Assembly: GCA_015680685.1 (NCBI GenBank)
Contig: MNCI01025343.1
Coordinates: forward strand, 76,020 to 101,744
DNA length: 25,725 nt
DNA from: Gnetum montanum
Lineage: Eukaryota > Streptophyta > Gnetopsida > Gnetales > Gnetaceae
Direction: 5' to 3'
Below the pieces are notes generated by a model. The model had not been told where the DNA came from. It saw only the letters and a program-made list of their open reading frames with translations, and made no database searches. Position numbers and translations under genes: made by a program. Below are positions 1 to 9,230 of this stretch, one piece after another; position 1 is the first letter of the stretch, and each line of letters opens with the position of its first letter.

Positions 1-296
1 TACTCATTCCGCGTTCTAACGTGAGTTTAAGGGTGAGAGAGACTAATTAGGAAAGCAATAAATAACAATTAAATAAATAAATAACAAAGTAAATGCTACA
101 ATGATAAAGTAATCTCGATCTTTATTGCCGGTCATGTGTGTGTCCAAGTACATCACACTCGAATAAAGGATGCTGTACAATTACATTCACCACACTGCAG
201 GCAGACAGTGGAAAATAATCTATCTCTGGAGGGATCAAACTGCCAGAGTTTAGCTACAATCTAACCTATGTTGTCAAACAAGGGGGAGTCGCTTCT

Positions 297-304
297 TATT
301 TATA
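297..304 (-). promoter_or_regulatory. TATA box of the minus-strand Athila-like LTR
   Basis: TATAAATA on the minus strand, in the context CCTATAAATAAGAAG. The same context (CTATAAATAAGAGG) occurs in the two LTRs at 17897 and 24158, each just downstream of the GATATC array. It is the likely U3 core promoter. Confidence 0.75.
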
Positions 305-322
305 GGCATTGCGGCAGACTAC

Positions 323-393
323 GATATCACATACGCGATATCGCAGGGGACGACGCGATATCACGTACGCGATATCGTGGCTGATGCGATATC
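323..393. repeat. GATATC palindrome array in LTR U3
   Basis: Five perfect GATATC palindromes start at 323, 337, 357, 371 and 388, giving spacings of 14, 20, 14 and 17 bp. Most are embedded in CGATATCG or CGATATCA. The array sits between the LTR 5' end (404) and the TATA box (297-304), where transcription-factor sites are expected. Confidence 0.9.
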
Positions 394-404
394 GTGTCCC
401 ATCA

Positions 405-1257
405 ATGTGGTTGTCCAATCTCATTAAAGCCTAAAAATTCAAGATCCCAAATAAGAGATCCTAGTTCCAATGACTTTTCCTCATCAAAGTAATCATTAAA
501 AAGCTCTTCATCCCATTTTTAAGGTACCAACTCAAAAGGTAAACTCTCCTTCATGTTTTTAACATTAGATGCATCAAAACAATCATCAAAGCAATCATTC
601 TTCTACATACCTTGACTAGAATACTTACCTCTCTCTCATGAGATAGCCTCAACTTGTCTTATAATCTCCTTTCCCTTATCACAAGGTGTAGACCAATTGC
701 AAAAAGAATGTGCATCATACCTTCTAATGCTACCCTTAATCCTTCTTGTCCCTTAATCTTTGCCACTCTTTTAGCTTTGTTCCTTTACCTCCCATGACTT
801 ATGAGGTAGGAACTCTCCTTGATCAGCATAATACATCATCTTGCACTTTGAAGATCTCTTAGTCTTCTTGATAAAGCTCTTGGTTCCTTTCCTTGAAACC
901 CTTAATTATTAAGAACTCCTTTGATCAATAAGAGATACATGAGAACTCCCTTTCTCATTAATCTTTACTTCATTAGACCCTTCATCTTCTTTCCCTTCTT
1001 GATGGCTAGAAGGTATTCTCTCAATTCTCCTTAGAATGTTTCCCATGTTAGTCTTAAATTTCTACATATCCCTTCCTAAAGTTTCTGTAAAATCTTGGTG
1101 CTTGTGGACCTTTACTTTGGAAAGAACTTCTTCTTAGGAGTCATACACAAAGCAACAAGAATGATATTCAAAAAAAATGAAAAATATCAACAATATTTCT
1201 TTCATTCAAAGGAAACACAAAGCTTCAACATAGAAGTGTGAAAACCTCCAAACGTTT
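405..1257 (-). pseudogene. Decayed gag leader / N-terminus of a minus-strand LTR element
   Basis: This follows the primer-binding site at 1258-1269 on the minus strand, where leader and gag should lie. One frame from about 1120 down to about 745 reads as charged protein, for example KFKTNMGNILRRIERIPSSH and KGTKSFIKKTKRSSKCK, with about four stops. The composition (Lys/Arg/Glu-rich, helical) suits the N-terminus of a plant Ty3 gag, but no capsid motif is visible, so the family is uncertain. It ends where the LTR at 1-404 begins, so the rest of gag lies beyond that insertion or is lost. Codons below about 745 are too broken to follow. Confidence 0.5.
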
Positions 1258-1269
1258 GCTCTGATACCA
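1258..1269 (-). other. Primer-binding site, initiator Met-tRNA type
   Basis: The minus strand reads TGGTATCAGAGC, a 12/12 match to the complement of the plant initiator Met-tRNA 3' end, the commonest primer site of plant LTR elements. It lies three bases after an LTR end ending in CA (plus strand TG at 1273). It fixes the orientation of this element as minus. Confidence 0.85.
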
Positions 1270-1690
1270 ATCTGGTGTAGGGATAACATCTCAATAAACT
1301 TTAATAGAATCCAATCCACAACATCCAAGCAAATCTAGCTTAGAAAATAAGAACAACATAATGAAATAGATAAAAATTTCTTTTTGTTAAGAAAAGCTTT
1401 CATAATACAAGAAAATACATCAAAGATGAGGAGCCAAGCTCAACTCATAACTCTTCCAGGGATCTTAAAGGTCATACTTGTCCCCTCTCAATCCTCAACA
1501 ACTAATCATGAAGCCCAATCTCAAGATAAGAAACTTATAAGAGATTCCCTAAATATCTCTCAAGTTCTCTCCCTTACCTCCCACTTAATTTCCTTACACA
1601 AGCTCTCCTTCATTAACTCTCATAAATCCTCTCTTTTGATCATGGTTAGGGTTTTCTACCTTCAGCACCAACAATGATGAATTACATCAA

Positions 1691-1698
1691 TATTTATA
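1691..1698 (-). promoter_or_regulatory. TATA box of the Met-tRNA-primed LTR
   Basis: TATAAATA on the minus strand, in the context CTTATAAATATTG. It lies about 420 bp upstream of the LTR 3' end and 180 bp downstream of the nearest GAYRTC site, a plausible U3/R position. Confidence 0.5.
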
Positions 1699-1881
1699 AG
1701 CAATTAGATGATAAAAAAACCTAGAAACCTTTCCTCAACTCAACTTAAGGTTCTTTTGATATTTCTCAAGTCTTCTCACCTTCTCCCCAACTATTTCCAT
1801 CTTGCTTTGGTTGTTTCCCAAATTGGGATGGACTTTTTTAGAAGTTTTCCCATCTATCTCAATCATCTTTGCCTTTGCTAG

Positions 1882-2048
1882 GATGTCTTCTATGAAAACC
1901 CAGCTCTTGGCTAAGACACATACTATTTTTCTAGGACATCCCATCTAGTGCCAAGATGTTCCAAGTTCTAGTAGGATGTCCCACCTGAGATGTCACCTGC
2001 ATAGTTGGGACGTCTTATCTAGGACATCCCAGTTTTTGGTGGGACATC
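1882..2048. repeat. GACATC/GATGTC/GACGTC array in U3
   Basis: Sites fitting GAYRTC start at 1882, 1935, 1975, 1989, 2009, 2023 and 2043, plus a one-mismatch site (GATGTT) at 1955. From 1935 onward the spacings are 20, 20, 14, 20, 14 and 20 bp. Several sit in GGGACATC or GGATGTCCC contexts, in both orientations. Confidence 0.85.
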
Positions 2049-2100
2049 GCATTTGCTAAGGCTAAAAACAAAAATGCTTGTTTTGATGTCTAAAATCTCT

Positions 2101-2540
2101 GAATGCCTCCAAACAAGTCCCCATGAACCTTGGAACCTTCTAAACTCATCAACATGAGCAAAAATATCCCAAAACATGCTAGAAGATCATAGTCACCCAA
2201 GTGTCATACCAATATATTTAGAAATGAACACAAATAATTCTATCAAGGTCCCATGTGCCCCTCAATATAGTTTACATATCGAAAATCCTTTGAAACATAA
2301 ATTACTTCATCATATGGTGATGTTCAGCATCGGCATATGCTTAATAATCATAGACCATTACTATGTACCAATACTCCTTATAATGTCGCTGTTGAGGCGA
2401 TTCTATCCACGTTGCTCCTGCATCTTGAGTTGGTTCCTGAATCCCGGATAAAATTTTCTGCATCTGTGCCCAGGTGATTGATTTATCAAATGCCATCAAT
2501 AACATAAGATAGCCATATTTCCCATCTTATTCTGACACCG
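2101..2540. other. Unassigned AT-rich sequence
   Basis: May include the outer end of the LTR at 1273-2100. The short plus-strand open frame at 2176-2451 has no recognisable motif and is probably chance. No other feature was seen. Confidence 0.4.
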
Positions 2541-2554
2541 CCTCCTCCTGTGCC

Positions 2555-3600
2555 TAGGGTTTTGGCTTTGGCTTATTCTTGCTGCTGCCAAATGCCATGG
2601 AGTCTTCTGCTGTCACCGTGAGTGCCGTGCTGATTGAGGTTGGATGACGACGATGATGCTGGTGCAGTTGCCGTTGTGGTGCCATTAATCCCGCTACGCG
2701 TCGCCATTTGCAGGATCCGCATCTGCTGCCCTCCAAGTAAAGCAATATCATCATCAGGGCGATACTCCATGAATGCAATGTTTCAGCTTGTTCTCATGTT
2801 TTTGCTGAATGTTCGTCTTTTCCATTCCAATTCCAGTAAAAGAGTGACGAAACGAAATATTGTGGCCGACGCAATGGCTAACATAACAGCAAAGAGCAAA
2901 GCTCAGAAGTAGCACATGTTGGGCAGCTAACACGACATTAATGCCGACGACGAGGCGCATGACGGTTGGGAAACAGACGGATCACTGATGAAATGAATGG
3001 CAATGAACATAAACACATCCGATGATTTTGCAAGCACGGTAGTTGCAGCGCCGGTGCCCTGTTGCACTGGACCACCCAAGCATCTCTATTTGTTAGAAAG
3101 TCCAATTTCCGATCAAACAACTTCTTCACTGTTGCATGAATTGATGAATGCTCGTATTGTGATGTAGGTTATATTGTTCCTGCTTTGGGGTTTTCCTCAT
3201 CGCCTTTTTTTTCCATTCCCTCAACTAGCTCCAGAGAATTCACAATTAAAATGTTGGGATCTTTTACCTCGAGTGTTTCTTGAAGACCCATCTCTATCGC
3301 TTGCTTGAGGGCATCTTTCACATGGACATGATTTGCAGTTGTAAAATTTTTTAATTGCCGTCATGATTTACCTGCTTATGTTCTGACTCTTCTAATATTT
3401 TTGCCACATCAGAGTCTAATACATTCACTTTTTCAGTCAGTGCATGTGGGCAGATTTCATTGGTTGCCTTATCTAGTTTCGATGCTTTTTGAATTACCAA
3501 GTGACAATTTTCCATGATGAATTTTCCCAAGCACATGGGATTCACTGGAAACATTCTTTGGTAACTTATCAAATGTCACCTTGGAGTAAAGTAGAAGATT
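2555..3600 (-). pseudogene. Possible decayed host gene fragment, unrecognised
   Basis: On the minus strand several frame segments follow one another. 3572-3351 encodes a charged helical stretch (residues such as NVLDSDVAKILEESEHKQ). After an A-run a shifted frame (about 3350 to 2938) continues as VKDALKQAIEMGLQETLEVK, has one TAA near 3168, then reads HATVKKLFDRKLDFLTNRDA. About 2900-2573 holds a hydrophobic segment (LLFAVMLAIASATIFRFVTL) followed by a Ser/Thr/Ala-rich tail containing SGINGTTTATAPASSSSSN. The 2540-3130 part is visibly richer in G+C than its surroundings. The segment series, hydrophobic span and composition differ from the LTR relics nearby. I do not recognise a family. It could be one or more exons with introns, a pseudogene, or unrelated chance frames. 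Confidence 0.35.
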
Positions 3601-4265
3601 TCAAGATACTATTACCGGTTATTGGTCCATCGGATTTGGAAAAGAAATTAAGCTAACCATTACAAAACTCTTATCATCTAAACTCAGTCAATAAATAAAG
3701 CCAAGTTTTTTACCTTCTGTGAGTATTGGTTATTGTTATGCCTTAAAAACAAATGTAAAATGTAGTCCCCCTTTGCAAGCTCCATAGACAATAACAATGC
3801 CTTTGTGTTAATTTTAATGAAGTCTTCAGGGAAAGAATTGAAGATTATGAAAACTAATAACCATGATGTGTTGAATTTGAATTTTCTACCTTGACTTTAA
3901 TTTCTACCATATTCACTCTTTTCTTATTGATAATAATTCATTTTCTAGTGTTATAACCATTGTAAAGTCTGCTCCATGAAATGGCCAAAGTATGACAGCA
4001 CACCGAAAGGGTCTACTTAGGCTCAAATGCAAGTCAATGTATTGCCACACCTTCATGACTTAATCCATGTTAACATAAGCATATTAAATAGCATATGCAT
4101 ATATATTTTGTCAAACAAGGTTAAAATAAGGTAAAATAATATAATTAATGATATTGATTTTTTTTATTTTAGTGAAAATAGACAATAATTCATGAAAAAG
4201 ACTATAAAATCATGATAAAATATTATTTTAACATTAAAACACCATGATAAAAGTTTATTTGACCA
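3601..4265. other. AT-rich sequence, no feature seen
   Basis: Contains A/T-rich stretches and no open frame, primer site or repeat that I can support. Confidence 0.5.
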
Positions 4266-5600
4266 TGGTCAGCATTTTTGGATAGTTTTCATAGCATATG
4301 GATAACTTATTTTACCTAGGTGGTGTTTTTGAACAACATGGGCAGCGTGTGGACCATGAATCCTATCTTGTCATTGTGTTTAGGGTCAAATAATCTAGCT
4401 TTTTCTTTGCCATAGCATTTTTAACCTTGGGTGTTTTTTATGCGAAGTAGTGAGGCCCACTTGATAGCATTTCAAAGCACTAAGGGAGTGTTCTTAGCTA
4501 TAGAATGATATTTCCCATCAAAAGTCAATGTTTTTGCTCAATTTCACTATGAATTTCATTCCTACAATATTTCTGATGAATTTCATTCCTACAACGTTTT
4601 TGAGGCAATCTTGGGATTTTTGAACTACTTGTGCACAACATTTTTAGGCAAACTTGGTTTTTTCTGAAGTTCTCTTTGTTTTTCCATGGCCACATGGATC
4701 AGCATTTTTGAGATTTTCCCTACTCAAGATTAGCATTTTGACCTTTGTCACTAAAAAGGACAATGTAGTAGGCTCTTAGGCTTTAAATGCAACAGCTATA
4801 GGTTTTTTGGTATCAATTTGTGTCAAATTAGGATTTTCTTAACTGGTCAAAATTCAACATTTTCATCATTTTAGGCCTAAATGGACAACATTATTGGTTC
4901 TTCCCCCAAAATATGCTAACATTTTTCACTTTTGACTATCTAGGAGTAGTGTTTTCAGGGTTTTCATGCTCAATCAATAGTTAATCAAGGTTTTTATGGC
5001 CAATCGATAGCAAATTAAGGTTTTTCCCATTCCTACATAAGTAGTGTTTTTGCCTCTCCATGCCTAGGTAGACAACATTTTTGATAGTTTTGCCTTAAAA
5101 TCACAGTGTTTTTGGGTTTTCTTGCCAAGAATGGTAGCATTTTTGGCATTTTGGTGTGCATAGATTGTAGTTGTGTTGGATTTTTCTTGGTCCCAAGACC
5201 ATCATTTTTGCCTCCTTGCCCTAAAGAAGTAACAATTTCACACTTCCTAGCTTGGGACAACAGTGTTTTTGGCCTTTTGGATTTTTCCAAGAGAAGGAAG
5301 ATTACTATGTAGGTTTCCTAATCCAAGAATCCCTGGCATTTTTTGCATTTTGTTTATGGTGACTAGTGTCTTTATGATTTTTGACCTTGGAGACCAGCAT
5401 TTATGATTATTGGACTGGAGAAAACCACTATATTAGGTATTTTGCATCTCAAAGGCTAGCATTCATTATTTTCCTTGGCATACCAATTAGTATTTTCAAT
5501 CTCTAGATCCTATAGAGGCCATCATGTTACCAGTTTTAGGCCCTAGCAAGCCATGGTTTGCTAGTTTTAGGTCTTGGTAGTCCAGGGGTATACTTTTCGA
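4266..5600. repeat. Field of degenerate phrases with core GCATTTTTG / GTGTTTTTG
   Basis: About fifteen to twenty irregularly spaced phrases share a core such as CAGCATTTTTG or TAGCATTTTTG (near 4271, 4413, 4700, 5137), ACAACATTTTTG (near 4634, 5073) and CAGTGTTTTTG (near 5104, 5261). Eroded versions occur near 5396 and 5458. Phrase length varies, roughly 30-70 bp. It lies directly beyond the 3' end of the Tat-like gag-protease relic. Short open frames here (5033-5312, both strands) are translations of the repeat. It may be an ancient minisatellite, or 3' non-coding or LTR sequence of that relic. Confidence 0.55.
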
Positions 5601-5979
5601 GCAAGCATAAGATAATTTTAAAAGAGAATACAAGAATAAAATGAATGTTGGAACTGATATAAGGTTACAAAAGTAAAGAAATGATTATTAATAAAGGAAG
5701 GGATATGATGTCGATTATGGATTTGTTGTTTGATCTTCGATAGATCAAGAAGATTCCTACACACAATCCTATATTCACCATTCCTCTTGTTCAACATGAC
5801 GAGTGATATTTATTCTTGTAGATGACCTAATGTCATAGATTTGGCAATGTTTTCATTGTTATTTTTTATCTTAGTCTAAGTATCAAGTTCATTATTGATG
5901 TCAAGAATTTTATGTTGAAACTCCACTTCTAAACCTTGATCAATGTTGACATTATTAATCGAAGGGTGAGACATGTTGT

Positions 5980-6616
5980 CTCCAAGAATCATAATTTCAT
6001 CTTTTTCATAGGGTAAGTAAATTTCCTGATGTACGGGAGATAAAACTATTCATAGCTTTATTATCCATGGTCTTCCTAGTATCAAGTTAAAACCAAATGT
6101 TTTCTTAACCTCTAAGAAATTGGTAGATGTTGGGAATTATTCCCCAACTACAAATTTTAACAAAAGAAAACCTCATGCTACTATCCTAAATCCATTAAAA
6201 TATTTTAATGCTAAAGTAGAGGTCTCTTGGATGTTATCAACCATACCTAATTGTTCAATAATGATAAATGGAATTACATTGGTGATTGCTTCATCATCCA
6301 CATGGGCATGATCAAACTTGTATTTGTCAATATGTATGGTAATAAAAAGAGGAGCACATAGTACTTCTCCATTATGGGAGTCAGTCTTAGTGTCACTATC
6401 ATGAAAAGTAAGCATGGTTTTATGCTTGTCTTCCTTGTGTAAAGATGGTACAATGACCAAGTGAATGGATTCTTCACTAGCAAGCATATCTTTACTTGTA
6501 GGAATAGAGATCAACATTTTAACTAGTGCTTCTTTATGAGTAGGGAAGATCATGACTAGATTGTATAGGTTTAACGATGTGTTCTTTTCCTTCAAGGAGA
6601 GCTTAACTTGTAACAT
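5980..6616 (-). pseudogene. Retroviral-type aspartic protease relic of the Tat-like element
   Basis: A minus-strand open frame of 147 codons starts at 6616. Near its end it reads APLFITIHIDKYKFDHAHVD, then DEAITNVIPFIIIEQLGM. This is the plant Ty3 protease pattern, in which the catalytic Asp-Gly-Gly-Ala is followed by hydrophobic-Asn-hydrophobic-hydrophobic-Pro. Here the two residues after Asp are Asp-Glu, so the active site is altered. After two stops the same phase continues with FGFNLILGRPWIIKL, the conserved protease-tail motif Leu-Gly-Arg-Pro-Trp-Ile, then VHQEIYLPYEKDEIMILGD. The role would have been gag-pol cleavage in particles. Confidence 0.75.
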
Positions 6617-7319
6617 TGTTATGAGGAAGTCTTTTTCATTAACATGTAACTTTTCAGATTTGATAGCTTTAACCTCTTCAATCTTTCCTAAGACTCTTAG
6701 CTCATGTGTGCTATTTGGACCCCTTGCTCATATCCAACTTGTGTCTCTCTCTTGGTTGACTAGTTGATGCATGTTGAGCAACAGTATTCATAAGTATAAC
6801 GACTATCAGTGTTGACTTTGGTGTGATAATGTGTTTTCAAGCCTTTTATTCTTGGCTATCTTCAGTGTACTTAGTTGGTGGCTCTATGATAGGTTATTTT
6901 CATCATAGTTGTAGTGAATTCTTGCTAGTTCGTGATGACAATGTTATGGTATTTACCACAGTAGATGAGTATTGGTCACAATTTATTTTAGTTTTTTTGT
7001 GGATGATGGAGGAACCTTAATAAAAAATGGCTTCATAGCTTTAGAGGGATTAATAGCATTTTTTTTGGGTTGTGATGTTGTTGCCACTAAAGATGGAACA
7101 TGTATAATAAAAGGCTCTTTAGTGGCCAAATATGGTGGTATCCATATAACAATGGCATTTTAGGCTTTAGGTTCTAAGGCCGACTGCTAGCTGGTGGCAC
7201 TTGATGACAAAGGATTCTCTAGTAGGACTAGATCATTTGGTTGTTGTGAATGAGGTTATCATGTAAGGGTTACTATTATTGTTTGAAGGGTTGGATTCAT
7301 TTAATATTAACTCTCCATG

Positions 7320-7430
7320 ATCAATCATCTTCTAGAGATCATCTTTCAAGGCTAAGCAAAAATTGGTATCATGACTAGCTAGTTGATGATAGTGATAAAA
7401 CTTGTCAAGCTTGAAGTGTTTTGGCAATTA
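7320..7430 (-). other. Nucleocapsid-like motif relic of the Tat-like gag
   Basis: The minus-strand frame reads DKFYHYHQLASHDTNFC followed by LALKDDL, stop, KMIDHGELI. This matches the plant Tat-type gag motif in which Cys-x-Tyr-His...Gly-His-x-Thr-x-x-Cys is followed by a Leu-Lys helix and an Ile-Asp-x-Gly turn. The first Cys and the Gly before His are replaced, consistent with decay. It is in phase with the ATG at 9230. Confidence 0.6.
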
Positions 7431-7789
7431 GGAATCATCCTTGGTTGCTACTATTGGATCTCTAGCTATCTCATAAAGATGATCATACCTCTTATGAGCA
7501 TTCTCAGATAATTGCTTATGTTGGATATGGTTGTTTTTAAGTAACTATTTGAGAAGCTTAGAGGGCTTCATTAGTAGCTTTGTGTACATGGACATATCCT
7601 TGTACTCAAAGTTTTATCTTGTTTGGTTGGAAGCATATAAAGTAGATGATTGCGATGGGGTAGAAGATGTGTTGCGTGGTAGTGACTTTCACCCTTTAAC
7701 TTGTTTTTCATCTTTTACTACTATGGCTAGTGTATCTTATGCATGTTTGATCTTATCCTTATTCTTTCGCATGTGTTAGGTTTTATAAG

Positions 7790-8110
7790 CTACTTAGGTA
7801 GAATCATTGCTAGTTTCTGTTGCCTTCTCGATGTTCTTGATCTATGAAAAGACTAGACTTAATGATCAAGGATCTAGGTAGTAGAGTTTTAACTTAATAA
7901 AGTTGTTGACTGAATTCTAAAAAATGGCTAAACAATGGATTTCAGATATGGGCTCCAAAATCTCATTAAGTATTGCATTCCATCTCTAAATAAACTTTTG
8001 AATTGCTTCAAGTAGCCCCTACCTCACTTTCATGAGTTGGCCAAAGATTATATATAATTTTAAGGTGTATTTAAATTTTTTGATGAATTGGGTGATCATG
8101 TCATCAACGG
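7790..8110 (-). other. Gag capsid domain relic (Retrotrans_gag-like)
   Basis: The minus-strand frame reads RGSISSVDDMITQFIKKF, then QLMKVR, stop, GLLEAIQKFI, stop, RWNAILNEILEPISE. Plant Ty3 gag proteins show the same order: a Leu-Pro-Ser-like segment before a Asp/Glu-rich helix, a Gln/Arg-rich turn with Glu-Ser, and an Arg-Trp helix. The in-frame stops here are mainly TAG. Function in life would have been virus-like particle assembly in the cytoplasm. Confidence 0.6.
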
Positions 8111-8259
8111 ACGATATGGAACCCCTTAGCAATATCCTAGGACATTGGAAAGATTTGCAATACCATGTGAGGCCATACTTCTAATAGGAGGTACTTAGAA
8201 TGCAACATGATAAGGTATGTGTTAGAGTCTCCTTCATCGTTGTCTTTGGTAAAGTTTGG

Positions 8260-9227
8260 AATAGGCATGCCTACAGAAAATGTTATTTAAGGAATAATAG
8301 GATTAATAGGATCATCCTAGTAAAAGTATATACCTTTATACTTTGATTTGTACAGGTTTTAAGCTTACGTAGTTGTTCAATAAGATCTTTGATCATTTGG
8401 AATACTTGATCAAAGGCTTGTGGAGCTCTTGATGGTTGCATTGATGGTTGAAGAGTTTGCTACTGTGTAATAGAAAATATGGACTAAAGAGATCACGTGG
8501 TCATTGTTGTAGGATGCTTGAACATTGAGAATGACAGTTGTGTAGGGATGTGGGAAACAAAGGAAGTATTGGTGACAAATAGGTTGTGTGACACATGTGG
8601 GATTTGAGGTCTAGAAGTGGAACTGGCCAAAACTGTAAAAGGTTATGACATAGAGGGAATTACTAGTGGTGGTTAGGGCACTGTTGCCAAAGATGTTGAG
8701 GTAAAAATGGAAGTGAACAAGGAAGCAAGTTGAGAAACTTAATTCATGGAGGTCATAGGAGATTCTTGGTTTATTACCAAAACTAAGTGCATAGGGTTGA
8801 TCACTTCAAGGATGGATCATTGTAAAGGATACCCTAGATGAGTATTAGTCTCATAGTAGACCCCAAACATGTGTTAATCCTCTTGATCTATTCCTAAGCT
8901 AGCTTCCTAACTTATTTTAACCCCATCATCTACATCCAGTAAATATGCTAACATGTGCAAATAGAATTCCAACAATTTGATATGGTCGTAAGAGAATAGA
9001 ATGTACTATTTTCCATTTCTATGAATTATCCTGTATTGGAACTTCAAGTTTAACTCTTTGTGTGGAATCCATAGACTAGCCTGAATCTTCACATGGATAA
9101 AGTTGTAATGTTCTTCATTAACATTCACATGGGTTGGATTGTGTCCTAGCTACCTAAGAGATTGCCTATGCTCCACTATGACTAGATCCTTAGGGTCATA
9201 GCTGTGAGCAGATTCTTGATTTACGGC
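8260..9227 (-). other. N-terminal part of the Tat-like gag frame
   Basis: From the ATG at 9230 the minus-strand phase reads MAVNQESAHSYDPKDLVIVE, later VNEEHYNFIHVKIQASLW and FSYDHIKLLEFYLHMLAYLL, with stops between. A Ser/Thr/Pro-rich stretch and a helical stretch (MIKDLIEQLRKLK) follow before the capsid domain. The phase is kept over more than 1.1 kb, which supports this start. Residues upstream of the capsid vary between gag families and I assign no function. Confidence 0.5.
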
Positions 9228-9230
9228 CAT

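Larger units (their letters stand above)
1..404 (-). mobile_element. 5' part of an Athila-like LTR, minus strand, cut by window edge
   Basis: Read on the minus strand, this begins TGATGGGACACGATATCGC at 404 and matches the LTRs at 17800 and 24069 in order: GATATC array, TATAAATA, the block GCAGTTTGATC...CTCCAGAGATAGA, ATTATTTTCCA, the CTTTATTC block, CAATAAAGA and TTATTTATTG. It is a divergent member of the same family; the remaining LTR sequence and any interior lie left of the window. No polypurine tract precedes its 5' end (405 onward reads ATGTGGTTGTCC on the plus strand), unlike the 3' LTR at 24069. It is therefore more likely a 5' LTR or a solo LTR than a 3' LTR. It appears to be inserted in the gag leader of the element at 405-2100. 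Confidence 0.85.
1273..2100 (-). mobile_element. LTR of the Met-tRNA-primed minus-strand element (outer end approximate)
   Basis: The 3' end is set by the primer site: on the minus strand the LTR ends CCCTACACCA, then GAT, then TGGTATCAGAGC. A TATA box lies at 1691-1698 and a cluster of GAYRTC motifs at 1882-2048, as expected of U3. The 5' end was not located because the second LTR copy is outside the window; 2100 is a working limit just beyond the array and the true end may lie up to about 2450. The plus-strand open frame 1384-1677 inside it has no recognisable protein features. Confidence 0.6.
5720..9230 (-). pseudogene. Tat-like Ty3 gag-protease polyprotein, decayed
   Basis: The minus strand has an ATG at 9230 followed by a traceable frame (MAVNQESAHSYDPKDLV...). 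It keeps the same phase through a capsid-like segment at about 8110-7790 and a nucleocapsid-like motif at about 7430-7320, with many stops, often TAG. At least one frameshift lies between 7320 and 6616. The protease region continues in the shifted phase from 6616 to about 5850 and coding-like sequence persists to about 5720. The order gag capsid, Zn-knuckle-like motif, protease is that of plant Ty3 elements. The capsid (SSVDDMITQFIKKFKYTL, then RWNAILNEI) and the protease tail resemble the Tat lineage, but I cannot compute this. No reverse transcriptase, RNase H or integrase follows; instead the phrase repeats at 4266-5600 begin. No LTR pair was resolved. Confidence 0.7.

Noticed and set aside
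2555-3600. Assignment to a resistance-gene or membrane-protein family
   Set aside because: Helical and hydrophobic segments alone do not support any named family.
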